A stretch of 64,000 bases of DNA. Source: Novosphingobium sp. EMRT-2 (GTDB lineage Bacteria; Pseudomonadota; Alphaproteobacteria; Sphingomonadales; Sphingomonadaceae). The notes below the pieces were generated by a model. That model was not told where the DNA came from, made no database searches, and was given only the letters and a program-made list of their open reading frames with translations. Below are positions 8,356-17,046 of the stretch, piece by piece. Position 1 is the first letter of the stretch. The number at the start of each line of letters is the position of its first letter. The position numbers and the translations under genes were made by a program. The stretch is taken from positions 496,001 to 560,000 of the forward strand of contig NZ_CP039697.1 in NCBI RefSeq assembly GCF_005145025.1, in the 5' to 3' direction.

Positions 8356-9771
8356 TTAATGTCCGCCCCAGCCTTCCATCTGCTCCAGCTCCTTGCCCTT
8401 GGTTTCGGGCAGGAAGGCCTTGACCAGCCAGAAGCTCACCGCCGCGCTCAGCGTGTAGAGCACATAGGTTTCGGCAAGGCCCAGGCCGCTCGCCATGGCC
8501 GGGAAGCTCTGCACCACGGCGTAGTTCGCGCCCCATTGGGCGAGCCCGCACACCGCCAGCGCCGATCCGCGCAACTGGTTGGGGAACATCTCGCCCAGCA
8601 TCACCCACATCACCGGCCCCCAGCTGACGTTGAAGAACACGACGTAGATGTTGGCCGCGATCACCGCGATCAGGCCCAGGTGCTGGTCCATCTGCAGCGC
8701 CCCGGTGGCGTCGAGCGTGCCGCGCGAAAAGGCCCAGCTCATCGCGCCGAGCGATAGCGTCATCCCCGCCGATCCGATCAGCAGCAGCGGCTTCCGCCCC
8801 ACCTTGTCGACCAGCGCCATGGTGACGAAGCAGGCCGCGATCGAAACGAGGCCCGATATGATGTTGCGTTCGAGCGCCGCTTGTTCGGAAACGCCCGCCA
8901 GCTTCCACAGCGTTTCGCCGTAGTAGAAAATCACGTTGATCCCGACGAACTGCTGGAACACGGCAATGATCAGCCCCGCCCAGACGACCGGGCGCAGCAC
9001 CGTTCCCGGCGCCAGCACGTCGGCCAGGCGGGGGCGGTGATCGGTGGCGAAGGACGCGCGGATCTCGTCGACCTTGCGGCGGGCCTCGGTCTCACCGAAC
9101 AGGCGCGAAAGCACGGCATGGGCTTCGTCGGCGTGGCCGCTGCTGACCAGGTAGCGGGGGCTTTCCGGAATGAACTGCAGCGCCATCAGGAACACCACCG
9201 CCGGGATCGCCTGCGCGATATACATCCAGCGCCAGGCCGGAACGCCGCCCAGTTGCCCCAGCGAATCCCCCGCTTCCCGGGCCAGCACGTAGTTGACGAC
9301 GAAGGCCAGCGTCAGGCCGGTGATGATCATGACCTGCTGCACGCTAGTCAGCCGCCCGCGGATCGCTGCCGGCGCGACTTCGGAAATGTAGGCGGGCGAT
9401 AGCACGCTGGCCGCCCCCACCGCCATGCCACCGAAGAAGCGGGCGATCACGAACAGGGTGTGATTGCCGGTAAGGCCCTGCACCAGCGCGCCGGTGAGAA
9501 ACAGGATCGCGGCCAGCACCATGATGCGCTTGCGCCCGAAGCGGTCGGCCATGCGCCCGGCGGTGAAGGCGCCGGCGGCGCAACCGACCAGCAGCGATCC
9601 CACGGTGAAGCCAAGACCATTGTCATCGAGCGCGAACGCCGCCTTCAGGCCCGCCTGCGTGCCGTTGACCGCACCGCTGTCGTATCCGAACAGCAGGCCA
9701 CCGATCGTGGCGACCGACACGATGGCGCCCACAAGCGCCATGTTCACCCGGTCTTGCTGCACTGCCGCCAT
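8356..9771 (-). CDS. xylE: MFS sugar porter, XylE-like D-xylose:H+ symporter
   Basis: Inner-membrane sugar transporter of 471 residues with the 12-helix MFS layout. Sugar-porter signatures are present: GRMADRFGRKR after helix 2, PESPRYL after helix 6, VDKVGRKPLL after helix 8 and PETKGKELEQME at the C-terminus. ATG at 9771 follows GGGAGAGGGAA. A TAGCGCTA operator lies 111 bases upstream and the lacI-type gene diverges from it. Substrate assignment to D-xylose is inferred from that context and from general likeness to the Caulobacter xylose transporter; another pentose or hexose is possible. Confidence 0.85.
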   Translation of the reverse strand: MAAVQQDRVNMALVGAIVSVATIGGLLFGYDSGAVNGTQAGLKAAFALDDNGLGFTVGSLLVGCAAGAFTAGRMADRFGRKRIMVLAAILFLTGALVQGLTGNHTLFVIARFFGGMAVGAASVLSPAYISEVAPAAIRGRLTSVQQVMIITGLTLAFVVNYVLAREAGDSLGQLGGVPAWRWMYIAQAIPAVVFLMALQFIPESPRYLVSSGHADEAHAVLSRLFGETEARRKVDEIRASFATDHRPRLADVLAPGTVLRPVVWAGLIIAVFQQFVGINVIFYYGETLWKLAGVSEQAALERNIISGLVSIAACFVTMALVDKVGRKPLLLIGSAGMTLSLGAMSWAFSRGTLDATGALQMDQHLGLIAVIAANIYVVFFNVSWGPVMWVMLGEMFPNQLRGSALAVCGLAQWGANYAVVQSFPAMASGLGLAETYVLYTLSAAVSFWLVKAFLPETKGKELEQMEGWGGH

Positions 9772-9881
9772 TTCCCTCTCCCGAATCGTTCAATGCGCGC
9801 TGATTGCCACGCATTTCGCCTTGAATCGACGATCTTGCTTGAGCTGTCACCAGTTCTTCCGACGTCGTCTTGCCGCTTGAT

Positions 9882-9893
9882 GATAGCGCTACC
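9882..9893. promoter_or_regulatory. XylR-type operator in the MFS/lacI divergent region
   Basis: GATAGCGCTACC, identical to the site at 16823-16834, lies between the divergent sugar porter and xylR-like genes. It could repress the porter and autoregulate the repressor, whose start is 121 bases away. Confidence 0.78.
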
Positions 9894-10013
9894 TAAATAG
9901 AGCGCCGATCGCGCGGCGCAAGCGCGAAATGCGTTTAAGTCTGCTTAAATGACAATCCCGCTTGCCAAGGGCGAGCCGCACGGTCAGGAAATCCGCAGCG
10001 GGAGCAGCAAGAA

Positions 10014-11072
10014 ATGAACGATACCCGATCGCGCCGTCGGCAGTCCGGGCGCCCCACCGTGAACGACGTCGCGCGCCTGGCCCAGTGCTCGCCGATGACC
10101 GTCAGCCGCGTGGTCAACGGCGGCGCGGGCGTGCGCGAGGAAACGCGTCTTGCGGTCGAAGCGGCCATCAAGCAGCTCAACTACGCGCCCAACCGGGCCG
10201 CGCGCAGCCTTGCCGGCGCATCGCAGCTGCGCATCGCGCTGCTCTATGCCAACCCGTCCGCGTCCTATCTCAGCGAACTGCTGATCGGCTGCATGGACGC
10301 GGCAACCCGGCTCGATGCCCACCTGATGGTCGAACGCTGCGACCCGGATCGTGATCAGGCGAAGATGATCGCCCGGCTGGTGGAAAGCGCGGTCGATGGT
10401 TTCCTGCTGCCACCGCCGCTGTGCGACGACACCGCGCTGCTCGCCCGCCTGCGCCGCGCCGGAACCCGCGCGGTGCTGGTCGGCCCGGGCCAGGCCGAAG
10501 CGCATCACGGCGTGGTGATGATCGACGATTACCAGGCCGCCCATGACATGACGCGCCATATTCTCGACCTTGGCCACAAGCGCGTGGGCTTCATCATCGG
10601 CAACCCCCGCCAATCGGCCAGCGCGCTGCGCCTTGCCGGCTTCCGTGATGCCATGGCCGAAGCCGGTGTGGGCGTGGACGAGGCGCTCGTCAAACAGGGG
10701 CAGTTCACGTACCGCTCCGGGCTGGACGCGGCGATGGACATGCTCGCCCTGCCCCAGCGCCCGACCGCGATCTTCGCCTCGAACGACGATATGGCGGCCG
10801 GCTGCGTGGCGGCAGCGCACCGCAACGATCTGGAAGTGCCGCGCGACCTGACCGTGTGCGGCTTCGACGATACCGCGTTCGCCTCCACGATCTGGCCGGA
10901 GCTGACCACGATCCGCCAGCCGATCCGCAAGATGGCGGAGACGGCGCTGGAGCTTCTCGCGCAGGAGATCCGCGCCGACCGCGCAGAGGAAAAGACCCAG
11001 CCGCGCCTCGCCACGCTCGATTACGAACTGGTCCGGCGCGAATCCGATGCCGCGCCGCCCGGCAAAGTCTAG
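10014..11072 (+). CDS. xylR: LacI-family transcriptional repressor, XylR-like
   Basis: A 352-residue LacI/GalR-type regulator. The helix-turn-helix is at the N-terminus (TVNDVARLAQCSPMTVSRVVNG, roughly residues 15-37), followed by the hinge helix NRAARSLAGAS and a periplasmic-binding-protein-like sugar-binding domain with FASNDDMAAG and TVCGFDDTAFAS. The TAGCGCTA repeats before neighbouring transport and xylose genes are its probable operators. The closest described parallel is XylR of Caulobacter crescentus, a LacI-type repressor of xylose genes relieved by D-xylose. The effector is inferred, not seen. Confidence 0.85.
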   Translation: MNDTRSRRRQSGRPTVNDVARLAQCSPMTVSRVVNGGAGVREETRLAVEAAIKQLNYAPNRAARSLAGASQLRIALLYANPSASYLSELLIGCMDAATRLDAHLMVERCDPDRDQAKMIARLVESAVDGFLLPPPLCDDTALLARLRRAGTRAVLVGPGQAEAHHGVVMIDDYQAAHDMTRHILDLGHKRVGFIIGNPRQSASALRLAGFRDAMAEAGVGVDEALVKQGQFTYRSGLDAAMDMLALPQRPTAIFASNDDMAAGCVAAAHRNDLEVPRDLTVCGFDDTAFASTIWPELTTIRQPIRKMAETALELLAQEIRADRAEEKTQPRLATLDYELVRRESDAAPPGKV

Positions 11073-11241
11073 CCGGCGTGGACAGATTCCGGCGTGGCCG
11101 GAGCGGCAGCTATCCGATATTTTGCCATGGGAGCGGTCTTTCCGGACACGACGCGATTGCGGACGCTCAGAGTTCTTCTTGTGGCGTCGAATCTCGCGGG
11201 CTAGCATCGCGAGTAATGACCGAAACAACGGCCTTCAATGT

Positions 11242-11904
11242 ATGGACAGTAAGGCTGTAAATAAGGAAATCAGGGCGCGGATATGGCCGCTCCTGAAGGA
11301 CATTGGCTTTAGCCGGTTCACCCCACGGACTGCTTGGCGATATCGCGGCGACAAGATCGACGTACTGAACTTTCAGTCTTTCAATTCCTACAACGCCAGC
11401 GTCTTGGGCATCACTTCGTTCTCGTTTTGTGTCAATCTCGGCAGTTATCTAAATTACGTGCCGTCCAAATGGCCGGTTAAGGTCAAGGACGGCCAACCGA
11501 TACCTAACGAGGCTGAATGTCATTTCAGACGGCGGCTCATGCGAAGCGTGACATCCCTAGGCAAGGAGCACGCCGACATTTGGAATGTAGATGAGCAGGG
11601 CAGGAACTTGCTTTGGTGTATACAGGACGTTGCTGAGCAATTACCGGATGTGGAAGCATGGTTTGATCGCCTGGCTGACAAATCCGAGGTGCTGGCCATC
11701 TTGCTCAATCAAGACGAGGACATGAACGTTCTTTGGGGCTTCGGACGGAATCCCTCACCCTCGCGCTCTTATTTGGCTGGGTATGTCGCTCTTGCGGCGG
11801 GAAGGCTCGACCTAGCGCGAATGAAGTTGGAGGAAGCCGTTCAGTCCAACTGCTTCAAGGAGCAGTTCGGCGATGTTGATTCCGCAATCAGGCGAGCTAT
11901 CTAG
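11242..11904 (+). CDS. DUF4304 domain protein
   Basis: A 220-residue protein matching DUF4304: it begins with NKEIRARIWPLLKDIGFSRF and continues TAWRYRGDKIDVLNFQSFNSYNAS and TSFSFCVNLGSYL, the usual opening of this family. Function is unknown. ATG at 11242 matches the family's N-terminus; upstream in-frame sequence is not protein-like. The gene is visibly less GC-rich than its neighbours and uses AT-ending codons more often. It separates xylR from the xyl operon, so it looks like a later insertion. No mobility gene or repeat borders it. Confidence 0.75.
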   Translation: MDSKAVNKEIRARIWPLLKDIGFSRFTPRTAWRYRGDKIDVLNFQSFNSYNASVLGITSFSFCVNLGSYLNYVPSKWPVKVKDGQPIPNEAECHFRRRLMRSVTSLGKEHADIWNVDEQGRNLLWCIQDVAEQLPDVEAWFDRLADKSEVLAILLNQDEDMNVLWGFGRNPSPSRSYLAGYVALAAGRLDLARMKLEEAVQSNCFKEQFGDVDSAIRRAI

Positions 11905-12048
11905 CCGAAAAGGTCACTCAAGCGCACAATTTGACAACATGCGCAACATCCGCTTCCCCCGCCATTCCTGCCGCTCGGCCCCTTGCCGGCGATCTCCGAT
12001 AGCGGTCATCCCCCAAAGCGGAATGTGTCCACGTGCCGCAGGCGATCG

Positions 12049-13953
12049 TCACTCGCCCGCCACGTCCATTTCGAACCCCGGCACCGGCAGCCCGCGCGCG
12101 TCGAACAGGTTGACGACCGGGCTATCGGCCCAGCCATAGCGCACTTTGGCCACCGGCCCGCCGTCCCCGGCGATCACCACCGCGTCGCCATCGACCCGCG
12201 CCGGAGCAAAACGGCAGACGCCGCCTGCATCGCACAATTCAAAGCCGATCGCCTGCGCCGAACTCAGCGCGTGCAGCCCGCCTTCAAGGCCGCCGAACGT
12301 CACCCGCACGGCACCGCCGTCGCGCCGCGCCGCCAACGGCATCGGCACGGGCTTGCCCAGCACGCCCAGCGCCAGCCGCTGCCCCACCAGCAGCTTGTTC
12401 GCCGGGTGGATGTCCGTCGGTTCGCCAATGTCGATCGCGCTGGCGAGCGCGGCGTTGCCGTCCTCCGCCACGATGCGCCGCTGCACGTCGCGCGTCCTGG
12501 CCCAGTCGGATGATACCGGCTTGTCCGCAGTCGCGCCGTAATTCGCCAGTTGCACGATGCCGATCCTGAGCGCCGGCCCGAAGCGCGCGCGCCAGCCCGT
12601 GATCAGCGCCTTCATCCGCCGCGCGTAATCGGGCGTGTCGACATCGCTTTCGCCCTGGTACCAGGCCGCGCCGTCCATCGCGAAATGGCCCAGCGGCGCG
12701 ATCATGCGGTTGTGCATCAGTCCGATGCCCGCGTTCGCATCCCATGGCGGGCGCGGCGGATAGCTGCGCACGGGCGCGATCGCATAGCGCCAGCCGGTCG
12801 CCAGCGGCAGGCGCTGGCCGTCACCCGTCACCAGCGCCAGCCGGTCGGCCGGGCTCGCCAGCCCGCCGTCGGCATAAGTGTTGGTCACGGCGACCATGAC
12901 CTCGTTCACCCCCGCGCGCAGGAACGCCGGCGGCAGTTTGTATGCGCGCTCCTCGTCCCAGCCGAAGGTGTTGCCCACCGCGTGGCCGTTGACGAAGGTC
13001 ATGTCCATGTCATCGAGCACGCCCAGCATCAGCGTCGCCCCGGCCCGCGCCTGATCCGCCGTCAGCGTGATCTGCCGCCGCAGCCAAACGGTGCCGGTCG
13101 CCTTGGTGGCCAGCGGCGTGCCGGTCCACGCCAGCCATCCGCTGATCGCCGGCACCGGTTGCCACGGCAGGTCGTCGGGCCTAGCCCACGGCGCGCTGCC
13201 GCCAGCCTCGCCCGCATACCATGCCTGCCAGCGCGGTGCGAATTGCGTCACGGCAGCCAGCCGGTCTTTCGCGAACAGGCCCAGCAGCGCCATGTCGCTG
13301 GCCCCGCCGATCGCGGCACCGGCCTGCGGGTCCAGCCACGGCGTCACTTTCGATCCGCCCCAGCTGGCGTGAATCGCGCCGATCGGCACGCCCCGCGCCC
13401 GGCGCAATTCGCGCGCCATGAAATAGCACACCGCCGAGAAGTCCGCGGTCGTGTCCGGCCCGGCGGCGGCCCAGCGGGTCGGCTTCCCGAACGCGCGCGC
13501 GGGCAGGTACGCCATCGCCTTGGGCACCTGCAGCAGGCGCAGGCCGGGGTCCGCCGACCGCGCCACTTCCATGCCGCCGTTCAGCGCGCGCGCCAGCGGG
13601 AACTCCATGTTCGACTGGCCGGAGCAGAGCCAGACATCGCCCACCGCCAGATCGGTGACGCGCAGGCTTTGCCCGTCCGCCGTCACCGCCAGTTCAAGCG
13701 GGTCGGCCGAGGCCGTCCGCGCGGCAAAGCGCAAGGTGAAATCACCCGTGGCGTTCGCCTTGGCTTCGGCCTGCTCGGTGCCCAGCGTGCCGGACACCAC
13801 GGCGTTGGGCGCGGCCCGCCCTTCCACCAGCACCGGCCGGTCGCGCTGGATCACGGCATGGTCGCTCCACACCGCGCCCAGTTCGAGCGCGGGCGCCGCC
13901 AATGCGGGAGCGGCCACGCCAAGCGCCAGCCCCGTCAGCGCCAGCCGTATCAC
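12049..13953 (-). CDS. Sialate O-acetylesterase family carbohydrate esterase
   Basis: A secreted SGNH-type esterase of 634 residues that removes acetyl groups from sugars. An N-terminal signal peptide (IRLALTGLALGVAAPALA) is followed by a beta-sandwich region, then CSGQSNMEFPLA with the nucleophilic Ser, WYQGESD, and DIHPANK with the Asp-x-x-His pair. The GTG at 13953 overlaps the TGA of xylC (GTGA), indicating translational coupling; the longer frame to 14196 lies inside xylC and is rejected. In this operon the likely natural role is deacetylation of acetylated xylo-oligosaccharides rather than sialic acid; that is inference from context. Confidence 0.86.
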   Translation of the reverse strand: MIRLALTGLALGVAAPALAAPALELGAVWSDHAVIQRDRPVLVEGRAAPNAVVSGTLGTEQAEAKANATGDFTLRFAARTASADPLELAVTADGQSLRVTDLAVGDVWLCSGQSNMEFPLARALNGGMEVARSADPGLRLLQVPKAMAYLPARAFGKPTRWAAAGPDTTADFSAVCYFMARELRRARGVPIGAIHASWGGSKVTPWLDPQAGAAIGGASDMALLGLFAKDRLAAVTQFAPRWQAWYAGEAGGSAPWARPDDLPWQPVPAISGWLAWTGTPLATKATGTVWLRRQITLTADQARAGATLMLGVLDDMDMTFVNGHAVGNTFGWDEERAYKLPPAFLRAGVNEVMVAVTNTYADGGLASPADRLALVTGDGQRLPLATGWRYAIAPVRSYPPRPPWDANAGIGLMHNRMIAPLGHFAMDGAAWYQGESDVDTPDYARRMKALITGWRARFGPALRIGIVQLANYGATADKPVSSDWARTRDVQRRIVAEDGNAALASAIDIGEPTDIHPANKLLVGQRLALGVLGKPVPMPLAARRDGGAVRVTFGGLEGGLHALSSAQAIGFELCDAGGVCRFAPARVDGDAVVIAGDGGPVAKVRYGWADSPVVNLFDARGLPVPGFEMDVAGE

Positions 13954-14846
13954 GCGGGAAAGTCCGCCAGCGCCGGCGCCAGGCCCGGCACGTCGACGTC
14001 GAAGGCGAAAAGATCGCCCGCCAGCGGCTGTGCCGCTAGCGCCGCCGCGTCCAGCCCCTTGCGCGCGGTGGTGACGAACGCGCGCGTCATCTCCGGCCCG
14101 CCGAACGCCAGCTTGGTCACGTTGGCGACCGGCACCTCGACCTTTTCCAGCAGTTCGCCTTCTGGCGAATAGCGCGCGACGCCCCAGCCGTTCCACAGCC
14201 CGGTCCAGACGCAGCCCTGCGCATCACACACCGGCCCGTCGGGATACGCTTCCGGAAAATCGCGCGCCACGTCGGCAAAGGCGCGCGCGGGGCCGACGGC
14301 GCCCTCGGCATCGACCTCTGCCACCATGATCGTGCGCGCCAGCGTATCGGTGAAATAGAGGCGGGAATCGTCCGGCGCGATCGCCGGACCATTGGTGATG
14401 CACACCCGGTCAGGGCCTTGCGGCACGATCCGGCCCCCTTGCGCGCGGTAGAACCGCCCGCTCGCGGCGGTCTCGTCATCGTCCATCGATCCGAACCACA
14501 CGCGCCCGCGGCTATCGGCGCAGGCATCGTTGAGCCGGTTGCCAGCCGGCTCGCCCGGCACATGCGCCATGTGCCGGGAAACGCCGGTAGCCGGGTCGAA
14601 CAGGTGCAGCCCGTCCTTCATCCCGGCGAGCAGCTGGCCGCCGCCGGTCGGCAGCACCCAGCCCACCTGCTCGTGCACCGGGTAACTCGCGTGGTGCCCG
14701 TTCGCTGGATCGAAGCGGTGGATGCGGCGCTGCTTGATGTCGGTGAACCACAGGCACTGGCGCGCCGAGTCCCACACCGGGCCTTCGCCCAGCGTACAGC
14801 CGAGCGCGAGCACCGGCTCCGCCTTGCGGGCCGCGTTCAACGCCAT
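13950..14846 (-). CDS. xylC: SMP-30/gluconolactonase family D-xylonolactonase
   Basis: A 298-residue six-bladed propeller lactonase that would hydrolyse D-xylono-lactone to D-xylonate. Metal-ligand motifs of the SMP-30 family are present: GEGPVWD at residues 19-25, CITNGPAIAPD and LYFTDT. The ATG overlaps the last 10 bases of the preceding dehydrogenase gene, so the pair is translationally coupled, and the stop overlaps the esterase start. Position directly after a xylose dehydrogenase makes xylonolactonase the best specific call; gluconolactonase or another aldonolactonase is possible on sequence alone. Confidence 0.87.
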   Translation of the reverse strand: MALNAARKAEPVLALGCTLGEGPVWDSARQCLWFTDIKQRRIHRFDPANGHHASYPVHEQVGWVLPTGGGQLLAGMKDGLHLFDPATGVSRHMAHVPGEPAGNRLNDACADSRGRVWFGSMDDDETAASGRFYRAQGGRIVPQGPDRVCITNGPAIAPDDSRLYFTDTLARTIMVAEVDAEGAVGPARAFADVARDFPEAYPDGPVCDAQGCVWTGLWNGWGVARYSPEGELLEKVEVPVANVTKLAFGGPEMTRAFVTTARKGLDAAALAAQPLAGDLFAFDVDVPGLAPALADFPA

Positions 14847-15619
14847 CCCCCGTCGACCCAGTATTCGTGCCCCGTGCAGAAGCGCGCGTCATCCGAGGCG
14901 AGGAACAGCGCCATCGCGGCGATGTCCACCGGCTGCAGCCGACCCTTGAGGCATTGTGCCGCGACGATTTCCGCCTCCCCTTCGGGCGTGTACCAGCGCA
15001 TCTGGCGCTCGGTCTGCACGTTGCCCGGAATGATCGTGTTGACGCGGATGTTATACGGCCCCAGCTCGCGCGCAAGGCTGCGGGTCAGGCCTTCCACGCC
15101 GGCCTTGGCAATCTGGTAGAGCGCCAGTTCATCGAGCCCCAGATGCCATGAGATCGAACCGAGGTTGAGGATCACGCCGCCGCCGCCGGCCTTCATCCCC
15201 GGCCACACCGCCTGCGAGGCGAAGAACTTGTGCTTCAGGTTCACCGCCAGCCGCTCGTCCCAGTAGGCAGGCGTCACATCGTCGAGCATGTGGCGGTCAT
15301 CGCTCGCGGCGTTGTTAATGAGCACGTCGCAGCCGCCCAGCACGCCGGCCAGCGCGGTCATCGCGCCGGCCAGCCCGTCGCTGTCCGATACGTCCTGCGC
15401 GCGGAACACCGGCACGTGCTCGGCATGGCCAAGCCGCTGCACGAGGCTCTCGCCGGCTTCGGGCAGGATGTCGACGAAGCCGACCTGCGCGCCCTGCAGC
15501 ACGAAGGCCTCGACGATGCCTTCGCCGATCCCGCTCGCGCCACCGGTCACGATCACCCGCTTGTCGCGGATGCTGGGGTATTGTGCCGTCAGCGCGCGGC
15601 TTTCTGTCTGTGCAAGCAC
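14837..15619 (-). CDS. xylB: D-xylose 1-dehydrogenase (SDR family)
   Basis: NAD(P)-dependent short-chain dehydrogenase of about 260 residues, oxidising D-xylose to xylonolactone. TGGASGIG binds the cofactor, NNAA follows, and the catalytic Ser/Tyr/Lys are in GSISWHLGL and YQIAK. Long stretches (DDRHMLDDVTPAYWDER, RWYTPEGEAEIVAAQCLKGR, CTGHEYWVDGGWR) closely resemble Caulobacter XylB as I recall it. GTG at 15619 is chosen for AAGGGAA 5 bases upstream; an alternative GTG at 15676 overlaps the xylX stop and would add 19 residues. It is cytoplasmic and second in the xylX-B-C operon. Confidence 0.92.
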   Translation of the reverse strand: MLAQTESRALTAQYPSIRDKRVIVTGGASGIGEGIVEAFVLQGAQVGFVDILPEAGESLVQRLGHAEHVPVFRAQDVSDSDGLAGAMTALAGVLGGCDVLINNAASDDRHMLDDVTPAYWDERLAVNLKHKFFASQAVWPGMKAGGGGVILNLGSISWHLGLDELALYQIAKAGVEGLTRSLARELGPYNIRVNTIIPGNVQTERQMRWYTPEGEAEIVAAQCLKGRLQPVDIAAMALFLASDDARFCTGHEYWVDGGWR

Positions 15620-15672
15620 CTGCTTTCCCTTGATTTGCGGAGCAGCCCCGGATGCGGCCGATGGCACCGCGT

Positions 15673-16797
15673 TCACGCCCGGTCCACCAGGCCGCGCGCG
15701 GCCAGGTTGCGCATGAAGGCGCCGATGCCCATCGCCCACTTGGGCGCATCGCGCGATGTGGTGACGGTGTTGGTCAGCGTGCCGAGCCGTTCGGAACGGA
15801 TCGTCACGCGATCGCCCACCTTGTGGGTGAACCCCCCGCCGGGTTCGTCGCGGTCCTGCGTCGGGGCGAACAGAGTACCGCAGAACAGCACGAACCCATC
15901 GGGATAGCTGTGTTCGCTGAGCGTCTGGCGGACCAGTTCGAGCGGATCGCGGCTGATCTCGGTCATGCGGTTGGTGCCTTCCATGCGGAAGTTGTCCTGC
16001 CCTTCCACCACCAGTTCCACATCGGCGCGGCGCACGTCGTCGATGCCGAAGCCAGCATCGAACAGGCGGATGAACGGGCCGATGGCGCAGGACGCGGTGT
16101 TGTCCTTGGCCTTCGACAAGAGCAGCGCCGAGCGCCCTTCGAAATCGCGCAGGTTCACGTCGTTGCCCAGCGTGGCGCCGACGGCGTTGCCGGCCGGATC
16201 GACCACCAGCACCACCTCCGGCTCGGGGTTGTTCCAGCTCGAATCCGAACGCACCCCGATCGGCGCGCCGTGGCCGACGGTCGAAAGCACGGGCGACTTG
16301 GAGAACACTTCCGCGTCCGGCCCGATCGCCACTTCGAGATACTGCGACCACATGCCTTGCGCGATCAGCGCCTGCTTCAGCGCCATGGCCTCGTCGCTGC
16401 CCGGAACCACCGCGCGGATGCCCGCGCCGATCGTGGCTTCCAGGCCGATGCGGATTTCGGCCGCCGCGCCCGCGTCACCCCGCGCGCGTTCTTCGATCAC
16501 ACGTTCGATAGCGCTAACGGCGAAGGTCACACCACAGGCCTTCACGCATTGGATGTCGATCGGCGAAAGCAGCTCCCAGCCTTCGGGCAAGCCGTCCTCG
16601 ATGGCGCCCAGGTCCTTGCCCCCATCGGGCACGCCCCGCGCCAGCGCACCGGAAACCGTGCTCGCAATCTCGGTGATGTCGCGGATTCTGCCGCTTTCAA
16701 GGACGATCACATGCGGCCCATCGGGCGCTTGCGCACGACCGATGAAGGCCCCGTCCGTAAAGTCGTGCGGAAGGCAAGCCGTAAGGCTCATACCCAT
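15673..16797 (-). CDS. xylX: 2-keto-3-deoxy-D-xylonate dehydratase (FAH family)
   Basis: A 374-residue fumarylacetoacetate-hydrolase-fold enzyme of the Weimberg pathway, dehydrating 2-keto-3-deoxy-xylonate to 2-oxoglutarate semialdehyde. KACGVTFAVSAIERVIEERARGDAG, SWNNPEPEVVL and GNDVNLRDFEGRSALLLSKAKD are near-identical in pattern to Caulobacter XylX. The ATG at 16797 follows AAGGG; another ATG lies two codons later. A TAGCGCTA operator stands 26 bases before the start. First gene of the xyl operon. The related 2-keto-3-deoxy-L-arabinonate dehydratases are a weaker alternative given the adjacent xylose dehydrogenase. Confidence 0.92.
   Translation of the reverse strand: MGMSLTACLPHDFTDGAFIGRAQAPDGPHVIVLESGRIRDITEIASTVSGALARGVPDGGKDLGAIEDGLPEGWELLSPIDIQCVKACGVTFAVSAIERVIEERARGDAGAAAEIRIGLEATIGAGIRAVVPGSDEAMALKQALIAQGMWSQYLEVAIGPDAEVFSKSPVLSTVGHGAPIGVRSDSSWNNPEPEVVLVVDPAGNAVGATLGNDVNLRDFEGRSALLLSKAKDNTASCAIGPFIRLFDAGFGIDDVRRADVELVVEGQDNFRMEGTNRMTEISRDPLELVRQTLSEHSYPDGFVLFCGTLFAPTQDRDEPGGGFTHKVGDRVTIRSERLGTLTNTVTTSRDAPKWAMGIGAFMRNLAARGLVDRA
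16507..16518. promoter_or_regulatory. XylR-type operator-like site inside xylX
   Basis: GATAGCGCTAAC lies about 280 bases inside xylX and 305 bases from the promoter-proximal site. The core matches perfectly. LacI-type repressors can use such distal sites for looping, but chance within coding sequence is not excluded. Confidence 0.35.
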
Positions 16798-16822
16798 CAA
16801 TGCATCCCTTGTTTCTCTAATT

Positions 16823-16834
16823 GATAGCGCTACC
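16823..16834. promoter_or_regulatory. XylR-type operator of the xylXBC operon
   Basis: GATAGCGCTACC, 26 bases before the xylX start and identical to the copy before the sugar porter. Its position would block initiation or early elongation of xylX-B-C and the acetylesterase. Confidence 0.82.
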
Positions 16835-16970
16835 TTACGAGGCCACACCACCAATATCAAGTGCGCAGGGATGCGCATTCGATTTCAGCACACCGCCCGG
16901 CATAACGGTGGCCGCTTCGGATCGACCAAGCGCGTCATCATCCGGAAGCCCCCCCTTGCCCAAGCAAAAT

Positions 16971-16982
16971 GGTATCGCTAAC
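16971..16982. promoter_or_regulatory. Degenerate XylR-type operator before the secreted esterase
   Basis: GGTATCGCTAAC differs by one core base from the consensus and lies 64 bases before the start at 17047. It is the reverse-complement pattern of the GH3 internal site with one mismatch. Confidence 0.35.
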
Positions 16983-17046
16983 ACTAGAGACAACTGTGCG
17001 ACCGCCGATCCTCGAAAACAGGGCGCGCACCTTCAGGAGAGATGTC

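Noticed and set aside
11242..11904. DUF4304 gene considered as part of a mobile element or defence island
   Set aside because: No transposase, integrase, target duplication or other defence gene is visible around it; only base composition is unusual.
13954..14196. N-terminal extension of the acetylesterase into xylC
   Set aside because: It would place 81 codons before the signal peptide and inside another gene; the GTGA overlap at 13953 is the natural start.
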